Source: Paludibacteraceae bacterium (lineage in GTDB: Bacteria > Bacteroidota > Bacteroidia > Bacteroidales > Paludibacteraceae). From it: DNA of 32,769 nt. The DNA is taken from the NCBI GenBank assembly GCA_017457295.1, contig JAFTHS010000029.1, positions 1-32,769 on the forward strand. Direction: 5' to 3'. Each line of letters opens with the position of its first letter. Within the stretch, counting starts at the first letter, position 1. Position numbers and translations under genes: made by a program. Under the pieces are notes generated by a model. That model saw only the letters and a list, made by a program, of their open reading frames with translations, was not told the origin of the DNA and searched no databases. Positions 17,505-28,000 of the stretch are shown piece by piece.

Positions 17505-20500
17505 TTATTTTACCAACTTACCCGTGGTGTCGTACCATTGGTTGTTGCGGATGATGAACAACTGACCATTGATGAATACCTTCTCGGTGTCTTTACCCGT
17601 GATGGTGGTGTTGGTGATGCCTGTAGTTTCAGAATTAGGATCGAAGACAGTGATTTCGTAACTGAGTTCTGCTGCTTTGTGAGTCTCTGTTTCTGGATAA
17701 TATGCAGTTACTTCGGTCGTACCATAGCCAATAGCTGTTAGGCTCATAAATTCGCTATCATATTGTAGTATGCCTTGAGGACCTGTGATTTCAAAGGTAG
17801 TAATCACATCTCCATTAGCAGTTTCTGCATACAAGAAAATCTCGTCGTTTAAGTCTAAGATATTGCTTTCTAATTCCCAATATATGATTGTTTCAGCTTT
17901 TTCGACTACAATAGTGATAGTAGCATCGATGGTGTTGTAGAGGTCGGTGTTGGTTGGGGTGAAGCGGATGGCTACTTCGTTGTTGCCCATATTGAGTGAT
18001 TGGGTTGGGTTGACGAATGACCATGTGCCTTTGATATTTGATTCGCCACCATTAAGCATATCGTCTGTCAATGCAGTGCCGTGACCTAAAGGAGCAACAG
18101 TAGGCAATGTGATGATCTCAGGAGTGTGCTTGATAACGGTAACAGTGTAAGAAACCGATGCTGCTTCGTAGTTCTCGTTCTCTGGAGCAGTAGCAGTGAT
18201 TGTAACTGTACCTGCTGCAAGAGCGGTGAGCGTGTTGCCCTCGAGCGATGCAACTCCTTCGGCTGGCTGGATAGCAAAGGAGACTTCGCCTGCAGGTGCT
18301 GTAGCAGAGAGAGTGAGCGTGTTGCCAATGAGCAACTCTTGATCAGCAAAGTCCCATGCGATAGTTTGCAATTGCTTGGTTACTTGGAGAGTAACAGAAT
18401 CACTAACCTCGTTGTAACTTTCTGACTTAGCAGGAGTGAAGACGATACCAAATGTATATTTGCCAACAGCAGGTACTTGGGCTAAGTCAGCAGGCATATT
18501 GGTGATGCTGAATGCACCTTCTACGCTGGCTTCTCCGCCTACGAGCTGTAGTGCTTCGCTATATGTAGCACCATATACTACGTCATTAAGAGTAGGCCAT
18601 GCAGTGACAGTAGGAGTAGCTTTGTGGATAGTGATTGTATGTGCTACTTCTTCAGCAGCATTGTAGTTTTCGTTGCCTGCTTGTGAAGCGGTGATAGTGA
18701 CTTTTCCCGCTTTTACTGCTGTGAGCGTGTTGCCTTCGAGGGTAGCAGCATCGCCTGTGAGAGCGAAGGTAACTTTTCCTGCAAGTGCAGTTGCGCTGAG
18801 AGTGAGAACCTCATCCACAGTCATCTCTGTGGTAGTGAAGTCCCAATTGATGGTTTGGTTAGCTTTGTTGACGGTGATAGTTACTTTGCTATCAAGCGTG
18901 TTGTACCATGCTGTGTTGGTAGGAATGAATTGAACAGCTAACTCGTGTGTACCTGCGTTGAGGACTTGAGTGAGGTCTGCATTCCATTGCCATGTACCTT
19001 CGGTGTCGGTTTCGCCACCATTGAGGGTAGCAGCTTCGAGTGTTGCACCATAGGTGATGGCTTCTACTGTAGGCAAAGAAACGATAGCAGGGGTAGCCTT
19101 AGAGATAATATATTTCTTGGTCAGTGTGGCAGCTTCGTATTTGTTGTCCTGCTCAGCTTTAGCTGTGATGATAACTTCGCCTTCGGTTTTGATAATCAAC
19201 TTATTGCTGTCTACATCAGCCACTTGTGTGTTAGAAGATTTATAAGTAATATTGGTTTTTGCTTCTGCGTCAAAGGTAATATCCGCTGTAGTCAATATCT
19301 CTGCATCTGCATTATTCCAAAGGATGGTTTGGGTGTTGCGACGCACATCAACTGTAACAGGGATGGTTACATTCATTTTGCTTACTGCATCGGAAATAAC
19401 AATGTTATCAGTGATGGTACCTACTTCTGCAGGGGTGATGGTTACTTTTAGGGTGTGTTTGCCAAAGTCACCACAGTCGTTGCCTAATCCTGTTTCAGAT
19501 ATGGAAACGGTGTTGACGTCTTCATTGTGAGCGATGAGCACTTCATCTTTCACGTTTGCGTAATTGATAACGATGTCTTTTGTGATGATGTCACCTACGA
19601 TAGCCGTTTCGTTGATAGAGGAAAGAGATGTCTCAAGATATTGAGCAGGGGTAACGACGATGCCACTGACATAGTGATAACCCTGTCCTCCTGAAGGGCG
19701 TACAAAACGGATGTGTGTTGCTCTGCGGTCGAGTTGAACGGTGAGTGTATTGTATTGGCCTACAGTAGGTTTTATTTCGCTGCCTGCTATATCAGACCAA
19801 TTGTTTCCGCCATCTGTAGATTGTTGCGCCTTGATAGTTCCTGAATAGTAGTTAATCACAAGATTCCAATATTCTCCTTTATGCTGGAAAGTTAGTTTGT
19901 CAGGAACACCTGCAGCGGTGTTAATAGCAATAGCGTTTTTGATGATTTCTCCTGTGTTCATCTCGAAGAAAGAGATCTCAGCAGGTTGGTCTACCAATAG
20001 AATATCTTCACAACCAGCGGAAGGTTGGCGCACTTTAACTGGAATGACTACCGATGCAGCTTCGTAGAACTCATCACCTGGTACATTTACGGTGAGAGTT
20101 GTTTCGCCTTCGCCAACAATAGTGAGAACATTACCATCAGAAACGGAAACTACATTGTTGTTTGCGCTCGCGTATGTGAGGCGAGCAGTACGCTCATCCG
20201 AATCAACTTTCTCTCCTGTTTCTGCATTGACAGTGAGTTGCACTTTTGCGCTCAATGTGATAGGTTCGCTTCCCGTTTTAAGACGGGTAAGGTTACCACC
20301 TTCCCATACAATAGATTGGATTTGCTTTGCGGTAACGGTAAATTCTTTAGAATCCGGGGTAGCAGCGTTCCATTCATTATTATCACCCGCTTGGGTAGCA
20401 GTAATGGTAGCAGTACCTGCTTTGATGGCTTGGAATGCAGTGCCGTTGTTAATGATTTTAATAATCGTTTCGTCACTGGATGTGTATGTGATAGGTAAAC

Positions 20501-21404
20501 CACTAGTGGCTCTTGCTGCATTCTCAACAATCTTATTAAGTGGTAATTTGGTATCAGCGTCTGCAATGTTCCAAATAATAGATTGGGCTTTCTTCACACC
20601 AACACCAGATACTGAGATAGTAGCAGAACTGGTACCATCTGAGATGGTGATTGTACCTGAGTGTTCACCTTCGGCGGTAGGCACAAAATAGATATTGATG
20701 TCATATAAGTTGATATCTCCGAGGGTTTCACCACCTGCATTGGTGCCTGTTTTTCCATTTGTAGACGCACATGCATTTTTACCTACGGCAAAAGTTTGGC
20801 CTTGTGTGTTGTCTGCAGAACCAATGCGGAAAGCAGGGTTGCCGCTAGTAATTTTGATATCACCATTGGTAAGGAAAGAGCGAAGTTTTACGGTTTGAAC
20901 CTTGGATGTACCTCCTATCGTTACATTTTCAAATATTTTGCTTTCGCTAGTTTTTCCAAAACTGCCAGCAGCAATAAGAATATGTTGTTTCAAAGGGATT
21001 TTGATATCTTTGTAAAATCTATCCAAACTCCCGCCGTCGTGTTGGAATTTCAAATGTGTAATATTCTTGCTGACAGCAGTTGTAATAGACACATAACTAT
21101 TTTGTTGTGTTCCTGATCCGCTTTCTATTCGATGAATTTTTGTGTAGTTTGAACCATCAGATGATTCTGAAATATCAAGTTTATATATAGGGTGTCCTAT
21201 GAACCATCCTGTTTTTTTCCATTGAAAACTAAGACTTTCTGTGGTTGGAGCGAAAACAGAGAATGTTTTATCTGTATTTTTGTATTCTTCTGTTGCATCA
21301 TACAGCGAATACCAAGTTCCGTTGTTGTACGTTTGTGCGGTTAGGTTTGTACTTGCGAGGAAGAGGGTTGCAAGCAAGAATAAATTAGTAAAAATCTTTT
21401 TCAT
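17505..21404 (-). CDS. Large secreted Ig-like/MBG repeat protein with T9SS-like C-terminus
   Basis: Predicted 1299-aa exported surface or secreted protein, function unknown. Residues 1-23 are a signal peptide (MKKIFTNLFLLATLFLASTNLTAQ). Residues about 25-140 and 460-580 resemble discoidin-like sandwiches (SLSFQWKKTGW; LTFQHKGEYWNLVINYYSG). Residues about 142-268 and 590-690 resemble choice-of-anchor-D/ASH segments (YFVPTAEGEHSGTITISDG). Six Big-like segments are recognisable by I-W followed by a YEAA or YNAA-type motif. Three MBG-like units are interleaved, beginning near residues 769, 928 and 1093, each with TP...LPT or WPT, then YG or HG, then NGGE or VGGE. The last about 50 residues hold KVFINGQLFIIRNNQWYD and end in TTGKLVK, a short box common at the end of Bacteroidales surface proteins and a likely T9SS signal. 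No catalytic motif is seen; an adhesin or structural role is plausible. It has its own promoter and terminator. Confidence 0.85.
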   Translation of the reverse strand: MKKIFTNLFLLATLFLASTNLTAQTYNNGTWYSLYDATEEYKNTDKTFSVFAPTTESLSFQWKKTGWFIGHPIYKLDISESSDGSNYTKIHRIESGSGTQQNSYVSITTAVSKNITHLKFQHDGGSLDRFYKDIKIPLKQHILIAAGSFGKTSESKIFENVTIGGTSKVQTVKLRSFLTNGDIKITSGNPAFRIGSADNTQGQTFAVGKNACASTNGKTGTNAGGETLGDINLYDINIYFVPTAEGEHSGTITISDGTSSATISVSGVGVKKAQSIIWNIADADTKLPLNKIVENAARATSGLPITYTSSDETIIKIINNGTAFQAIKAGTATITATQAGDNNEWNAATPDSKEFTVTAKQIQSIVWEGGNLTRLKTGSEPITLSAKVQLTVNAETGEKVDSDERTARLTYASANNNVVSVSDGNVLTIVGEGETTLTVNVPGDEFYEAASVVIPVKVRQPSAGCEDILLVDQPAEISFFEMNTGEIIKNAIAINTAAGVPDKLTFQHKGEYWNLVINYYSGTIKAQQSTDGGNNWSDIAGSEIKPTVGQYNTLTVQLDRRATHIRFVRPSGGQGYHYVSGIVVTPAQYLETSLSSINETAIVGDIITKDIVINYANVKDEVLIAHNEDVNTVSISETGLGNDCGDFGKHTLKVTITPAEVGTITDNIVISDAVSKMNVTIPVTVDVRRNTQTILWNNADAEILTTADITFDAEAKTNITYKSSNTQVADVDSNKLIIKTEGEVIITAKAEQDNKYEAATLTKKYIISKATPAIVSLPTVEAITYGATLEAATLNGGETDTEGTWQWNADLTQVLNAGTHELAVQFIPTNTAWYNTLDSKVTITVNKANQTINWDFTTTEMTVDEVLTLSATALAGKVTFALTGDAATLEGNTLTAVKAGKVTITASQAGNENYNAAEEVAHTITIHKATPTVTAWPTLNDVVYGATYSEALQLVGGEASVEGAFSITNMPADLAQVPAVGKYTFGIVFTPAKSESYNEVSDSVTLQVTKQLQTIAWDFADQELLIGNTLTLSATAPAGEVSFAIQPAEGVASLEGNTLTALAAGTVTITATAPENENYEAASVSYTVTVIKHTPEIITLPTVAPLGHGTALTDDMLNGGESNIKGTWSFVNPTQSLNMGNNEVAIRFTPTNTDLYNTIDATITIVVEKAETIIYWELESNILDLNDEIFLYAETANGDVITTFEITGPQGILQYDSEFMSLTAIGYGTTEVTAYYPETETHKAAELSYEITVFDPNSETTGITNTTITGKDTEKVFINGQLFIIRNNQWYDTTGKLVK

Positions 21405-21534
21405 AAGATGTTATTTGTTAATTAGTTAATATTCTTGTTAGTTGTTTGATTAATGGTAGTGCAGGAAAAGTGCGGTTTGTTATTAAAAAAGTGACAATTA
21501 TTAAGATTGCAACAATTAAAAACACTATAGTACA

Positions 21535-21580
21535 CTCAAAAATCGGTGCAAAATTAATATATTTCTTTGGAATGTGCAAA
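21535..21580 (-). promoter_or_regulatory. Promoter of the 1299-aa gene
   Basis: On the minus strand TTTG (21577-21580), 20 nt, then TAATTTTG (21549-21556), a TAnnTTTG match. The 46-nt block 21535-21580 matches the block at 31480-31525 upstream of the 3127-aa gene at 37 positions. The leader is about 140 nt. An AGAATATTAAC motif near the start codon (21425-21435) is also shared. Confidence 0.8.
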
Positions 21581-21670
21581 TATTGTGCCCCTACGCGCGT
21601 GCGAATAATAATGTATGATAATACTTTCTAAAGATTTGCTATGTTTTTTTGGAAAAAAGAACATATAGAA

Positions 21671-21808
21671 AGCCCAAAGGTGGGTTGCACTTGCGGGCTG
21701 TAGGTGGTAGAACGGGCTGATGCCCTGAAGATTAGCGTACCCGAATAGTATTCGGGATAATAAACAAACGCAAAGAAGCCCAAAAAGACTACGAGGTTTG
21801 TCTGGGTT
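21671..21808. repeat. Cluster of small inverted repeats
   Basis: Several short palindromes lie within about 140 nt. AGCCC (21671) pairs with GGGCT (21695-21699). GGGC-TGAT-GCCC is at 21714-21725. CCCGAAT-AGT-ATTCGGG is at 21740-21756. AGCCC with AGAC (21777-21789) pairs with GTCT and GGGTT (21800-21808). This is more G/C-rich than the flanks. It could be a small RNA, a REP-like element or a relic; no known family is recognised. Confidence 0.45.
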
Positions 21809-21813
21809 TCATA

Positions 21814-21846
21814 GGATGAAGGTAGGATGAAGGTTCGATGAAGGTA
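21814..21846. repeat. 11-nt tandem repeat, three units of GGATGAAGGTA
   Basis: GGATGAAGGTA, GGATGAAGGTT, CGATGAAGGTA, directly head to tail. It is followed after one base by a second array with the same 11-nt period but a different unit. Confidence 0.85.
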
Positions 21847-21847
21847 G

Positions 21848-21907
21848 ATTAATAACTAATCAATAACTAATCAATCACTAATTAATCACTAATTAATCAC
21901 TAATTAA
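21848..21907. repeat. 11-nt tandem repeat, unit AATTAATCACT, about 5.4 copies
   Basis: Units read AATAACT (partial), AATCAATAACT, AATCAATCACT, AATTAATCACT, AATTAATCACT, AATTAA (partial). The same unit in reverse complement (AGTGATTAATT) forms the array at 31685-31765, so the two arrays form inverted repeats around the 3127-aa gene. Confidence 0.88.
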
Positions 21908-21953
21908 AGTCAGCAAATTGATAGCAAAGAGATAGGAGAGGAAAAGGATAGGG

Positions 21954-21994
21954 GAGGGAAAAGAAAAGAGAGAGGCAGAAGATACCTCTCTCTT
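21954..21994 (-). terminator. Terminator of the 3127-aa gene
   Basis: A 10-bp stem (AAGAGAGAGG with CCTCTCTCTT, arms 21966-21975 and 21985-21994) with a 9-nt loop. On the minus strand the 3' arm runs into TTTTCTTTTCC. It starts 22 nt beyond the stop codon. Confidence 0.8.
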
Positions 21995-22016
21995 GGAATA
22001 GTATGTGGCAGGGCAA

Positions 22017-25000
22017 CTACTGTGCAACTACCAGTTTGCCCGAAGCAATACGGCGCTTCTCGTTCTCGAAGAAACAGTATAAGTATGTGCGGTTGGCCTC
22101 AGGCAAGGTGAAGACATTCGTGGTGGTCAGCACGTCAAGCAATCGGTCGGAACCATCTGCATTAGTAACCACGACAGCATCGTTTTGGTTGGTCTCGGTG
22201 AGCTTGCTGTAGTATAGCATGTGTCCGTTAGGCGTGTAAACCGCAACCGACACGTTCTTGCGCAGCGTAGCGAAGATGAGATCCAACGATCCAGGCACGT
22301 GCTTAACCAGTACATCGTTGGCCATAGGCGTCTGCGCGGAGTTGATAGTGGATTGCAAGAAATGGATGGTGTAGATGAGCTCGGTGCCATCGTGTGCGGT
22401 GACATAGATATAATATGGTTCTCCGTCCACGAACATAGAGTAGTCCACCGTGGCATTGGAGTCTTGCGGAACCGCCTCGATAGTAGGAACGATGTCCTGG
22501 ATGTAATAGGTGTATTCGAAGACCTCTTCGCTGAAGTCACGTACCAACACGCTGTCGAGGAAGATGCCCTGGAGGAACGCATTGCTGCTGCGTAAGATGT
22601 CCTGCTCGATAGTGTAAACGCGTGAGTGCTTGCCGTCGGCTGCGTCCACCTGGATGGTGAAGTTCTGACCCGCAGGCGTGATGGTGACCTTTGCCTGCTC
22701 GTCCTCTGCTATCGCCTGTATGTCCTCGATGGTGGCGAACTCAGTGGAGTCGGTTCCCACAGGATAAGTGATGAGATAGTAGGTGGAGTCAGCGTGGAAA
22801 TCAGTCAGTTGTTCGCCCTTGATAGTGATGGTCTTGAGGCGGCAGTCGCTGTTGAGCGCCACGTATATACGCACGTCGTACTCGGAAGAGAACATTGGGT
22901 CTGGAGCGGTGACAGAGAAACGTAGGGTGGTTTGCTCTTGGCCATTGACCTCGTTGCGGAAGGTGTCGATTTGTACGGTTTGTCCCTCCTTGCCCAGTTC
23001 GTAGGTGAAGTTAGGCAACGTGGTGGTGCCATAAGGCAGGGTGACGTCGTAGAGGAAGGAGTCGGGTTGGAAGCCCTCGATGAGGACCTCGTCCTGATAA
23101 ATACCCTGAAGGTAGGAGTATGGCGACATCTGGCGTTGGAAGATGACGGTGTAGGTGGCGCGGGCCGTAGTATCCTCAGCGAGCACGGTGATGACCGTGG
23201 TGTCAGCGTGCGCGATAGTGACGGTCTGCATCGCCTCGCCCTTCTCAACCAAAACGGAAGGAAGCGCCTCTTCCTCGAGTAGGCTGTGGATGTAGGTGTA
23301 TTGCTCTGGAGCGAAGCCCTGGATAGGTTGACCATTGATGTAGATGTTGCTGAGGTCGGTGTTGGTGGAGAGGACTTGGCTGAAAAGGAAATAAAGCGTA
23401 TAGGTGCGTACTTGCCCGTTCTGCGCAGTGACATCAAGCGTTTGCTTCCAACCGATAGTGGTGCCTGCGATATCGTATGGCAGCGTGGTGTGGTTGACAG
23501 TTTGGAAGGCATCGCCCTCTTGCCAAGCCAGCGTAGGCGCAAGCGAATCACCAGGCGCAAGCGTGATGTAGTAGTCGTTGATATGCGGATCGAATCCAGC
23601 GAGCGAGTCGGACTGAATGTAGATCATCTGCAAGGTGTCGACGTCGGATTGCAGGATGGTGTAGGACACGGTGTAGGTGTTCTTGCTGCCCGACATGGCA
23701 GTGACTTGCAACTGCGTAACGCGTTGGTTGTCAGTGTCGATAGCGTTGCTTGGAAGTACCGTTTGCCATTGGTCGGCTACGTCCCAAGTGAGCTCAGGGA
23801 TGTAGGTGGTACCCACAGGCAGCGTGTAAGCATAGTAGAACGAGTCGGGGCGGAAACCTTCGATGGTGTCGCCGTCTGCGTAGATGGCGAGGAGGGTGTC
23901 TGCCTGCGAAGGGATGAAATTGAACGCCAAGAGGTACTGCTGCTTGGTGCCGTCCTCTGCGGTGACATAGATGGTGTGCTGCAGGTCGCCCGTGATGGAG
24001 TCAAGTACAGTTTGCATGCTCTCTTGTGGCTCGGCATAGACGTCTGGCATGGTGGTCTGACCTACAGGCAGATCGATGAAGTAGTTGTATTTGTCAGGCG
24101 CGAAGTTGTCGAGTGTGTCGCCGTCGAGATAAATCATCTTGAGGTGCGCATTGCGCGACATTGGCGCAAGGAACTGCAATGTGTAGGTGTTCTTAGTGAT
24201 GCCATCAGGCGCAGTGACCGTGATGAGAGTAGTCCATCCATTGTTCTTAATATCAACGGTTTGTCCCTCTTCTTGGAGCTTAGCAGAAACCTCTGGGAGC
24301 GTCTTTGTGCCCGAAAGCAGGTTGATGACATAGCGCTGCTGCATAGGTGAGAACTCGAGGGTAGGGTTGATGTCGGTCAAGAAATGGCTGAAGTCAATAC
24401 CGTCGAGGTAGATCTGCTGGAGTGTAGCGTTGTCGGAAGGCAATTGGCGAAGCACATCGATGCTATAGTCGTTGGTGGTGACACCATCTTGAGCTGTTAC
24501 GCGCAAGATATGTACTCCGTCTTCAACGTGGTGCGTAACCGTTTGGAAACGGTCGTCGGAAGCCCATGTGAATGAGATGTCCTCGGTGAACGTAGTTGCT
24601 GAATAGTAGAAACGCTTGCTGTTGAATCGTTGGAGAGGTTCGCCATTGACCGCAATACCCGTAAGCAAAGCGTTGTGGCTTGGCTCGGCCTGGATGAGCA
24701 CCTCGTAGAGAGCTTGTGCGAGACCGTCCTCGGAAAGCACGGTGATGTAGGTGGGCTCGCCAAGTTTACCATATTCGATGGTAGCGTGCTGGCGAGGAGC
24801 TCCGAGTTGGTAGCTCAGACTAGGGATAGTAGGTTCGAGCTGCTTGTATTCGCCCACTGGCAAAGTGACGATGTACTTCAGACTGTCAGGACGGAAGTCT
24901 GGGATGAGTGTGCCGTCAATCAAAATACCATTGAGAGTAGGAGTACTGCTGAGATTTGGCACTACAGTTAGTGTGTAAGGTGTACCTTCGGTGCCGTCTT

Positions 25001-28000
25001 CAGCGGTGACAACGTAGGTGTAGGTGGTGCTTGTGGTAGCTTGACGAGGCGAGAGGCGTTTAGTTGTATAGGTGTTAGCAGTAGCCTCGCCATTGAATGA
25101 TTGGGTAACCGAAAGCAGTTTGGCCTTGCTGTTGGCTACTGCATGGATATGAACGGATTCGTCGGTGCGATAAGTATAGTCATGGACTTGCTTGTCGAAC
25201 TCGTTGTATGGCTCACCATTGATATAGAACGCCTTGAGAGTAGCATCGCTGGAGAGCGCAACAGGATAGGTGATGCGGTAAGCATGCTGCTCAGTACCAA
25301 AGACTTGCCATTCCATATAATGTGGCGACTGTACGAAGATGACACTGTCGGATTCCGCCATACGCTTGAATGCAACAGTGGTAGGTTGCTCGCGGGTATA
25401 GTCGTAGGTGTTAGGGTTGAAGTCCTGCCAAGCCATGTTGTTGATTTCTAACTCTGCAAGTTGGCCTGTGGTGGTGACGGTAGGCTGCTGCAAGTGGATT
25501 GTGTAGGTGCCTACGTTGCCGTTTTCCGCTGTGACAGTAATCACGCCATTGTTGAGGTGGGCAGTTTGGCCGTCCATCATCTTGACAAACGTGATGGCTG
25601 GCATGCGGTCGGCGGTGATGGTGTATTCCGTTTGAGCAGTATCGAATTCGATAGTAGCTCCCTCTACTGTGATGCTAGATAGTTGCGTGTTGTCGGAAAG
25701 GTCAGTGATGAAACGTATGGTGTAGGTCTTTACATCTCCTTTCTCAGGTTTCACGTTGATGGTGAAAGTGGAGTCTGCATATGAAGTGGTAATGGTTTGT
25801 AAACCGCCTCCTGCAATAGGCTGTACGTCAGGCAATTGCTTGATGTGGGAAGGAAGGTGGCAGATATATTCGGTGGTGTTCGGGTCGAAATTAGCAATAG
25901 TGTCGCCATTGAGCAAGAGCGCACCTAAGGTGTTGCGAGTGCTCCAAGGACGACGGATTTGTAAACGATATTTTGTAGAATCTCCATTTTCAGCATAGTT
26001 CATGAAGTAAGCGGAACGAACTTGATAAGTAGCATTTAGATTGTTGTTCTCTTGCCAAGTATCAAACTTTTGTGCTTGGTCACTAACTTCGCCTTCGAAT
26101 ACGATATTTGGGAATGTAGTATCTTCACTATCTGTTAGAGTAGCCGTAAATGTGTTGCCAGCTTTAGTAGCTTGGATTCCGTTGACAGTGATGCCTTTAA
26201 GTTGACTGTTGTAGGAGAAACGGATATAGTCTATATACATTTCTGCTACTGTTGGGCTCGAAAATGGGTTTCCGGTGGTGCCATCTGTTGTGTAGTACGA
26301 GCATAATGTGATGTTCAAAAATGAAGGAGCACCAGCTGCATTATTTGCTTCAGAAAGATCAAGTGCTACTTCTTTGTAGTCAGAACTAGTTTGTGAATCT
26401 TTCCACTCCAAAACCTTGATACCATTCATGCCCGTGAGGCTATATTGGATGAGGCTGTTTTTGTCTACTTTACTGTTGTAGTACCTAATATTCATTTCAT
26501 CAGGCGTATTGTGGAAAGATATACCTTCGAAGATGCTGAATGAAGAGGAACCTGAAACGGCCCATTGACCAGATACTGTACCTAATGTGATAAATCCAGG
26601 AATGTTTCCACCGCCTGGGGTACTATATTGTGTCTTAAGATATACTGCATCGTTACCAGACTTCTGAACCATTTCGTCAGGGTCGAATGTTCCGAAACCA
26701 GAGTGTGTACCCAACGTATCTGCAATAGTATTCCAACCAGTAGGTTTAACAGCATCGGTGTAGGTTGCACAGTTGGTCCATTCTGTAAACTCGGTGTTAG
26801 GTACTTGGTCATTAACGTAGTAGTACCACACATCGTAGATATTGGTATGATCTTGATAAGTGACTTCGGCTTGCCAATGCTTGCTGTCCTGGGTTAGTAC
26901 ATTCACTTGTGCCCCCTTGGCTGCAGTGTAGCGGATAATAGGCGACTTGGTGACATTCACAATATATGAGAAGCGGTTTTTATCAAATCCAGAAATGGAA
27001 ACTTCATTCACATTGATATCCGTTAATACTGCAGGATCTTGCGTTTCTAATTCTGGTATGATGGTATATACCATATCTTCCTCGTTCGGACGGTTGGATT
27101 TGACAGTGATGATAGTTGGATTCTTCACTCCACCAGGTTGAACCCAAACGGTCTGTTCGGGGAATAGCTTGGTGTATTCCACTGTTAGAGACTGACTGCC
27201 GTATGGCATTTCTACAGTGTGTATAGTATCCTTTGGGTTGAGGTTTTTGTCAATCTCTTTGATGTAGATGCTTTCTAATTTATTTGTAGTTTTTGCGAAA
27301 CTTTCTTTGAAATGCAAATTGTATGTGCGTTGATCGCCATTCTCGGCAGTGACAATGATTTGGCTAGTTTGACCCAATGGGCGAGAAATGTATTGTATCG
27401 TTTGCTCAGGTTCAAGTGCTGCATACAACACCAATGGAGCAACAGTATCACCATATGGCATGCTGATGGTATAGTCCGTAGAATCAGGGTGATAGTTGAT
27501 GAACACAATATCGTGGTCGAGCATAATATGGTCAAGCGCCAAGTTGCTAGATTTGACTACAGGGAAGTGGATGGTGTAATCCGCAGTAGCGGTGCTATCA
27601 GGTGATAGTACATGAATCTTGGTGGTGCCATTGACAGCACTATGATAAGTGGTGATGACCTGATCTGGGTGCATGCCTATAGGTTGTACGCAAGGTACTA
27701 TCTTGGTGCGCCAAGGCAGGGTGTCAGTGTATGCAAAGACGTCACTTTGGAAGTCCTTGATACTTTTGCCATCGATGAGAATATCTGACAACAAAGCATT
27801 AGACGACTTGCTGCGAGTGTATGTGACGGTGTAGATGTTGGTACGGCCACTTTGTGCAGTGACAATCACTTGTTGCACGGTGTCGCTGACGTTGTGCAAA
27901 GCAATATCTTGGCCCTTCTGTCCAATAGCATTTAGACCAGGCAATTCATACCCTTCTGGCACGTCCAGATGGTAGTCGTAGGTGGTTGGTTGGAAAGGAA

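Larger units (their letters stand above)
21405..22016. other. 612-nt intergenic region between the two large surface-protein genes
   Basis: No gene is seen. From left to right it holds the leader and promoter of the 1299-aa gene (21405-21580), an alternating purine-pyrimidine stretch TACGCGCGTGCG (21592-21603), a cluster of hairpins (21671-21808), two contiguous 11-nt tandem arrays (21814-21907), and the terminator of the giant gene (about 21960-21994). Confidence 0.7.

Noticed and set aside
23286-24350. 354-codon plus-strand open frame, and other long frames between 22.2 and 25.5 kb
   Set aside because: They are antisense shadows of the G/C-richer repeat region of the giant gene, and their products are low-complexity Val/Arg/Gly/Asp sequence.
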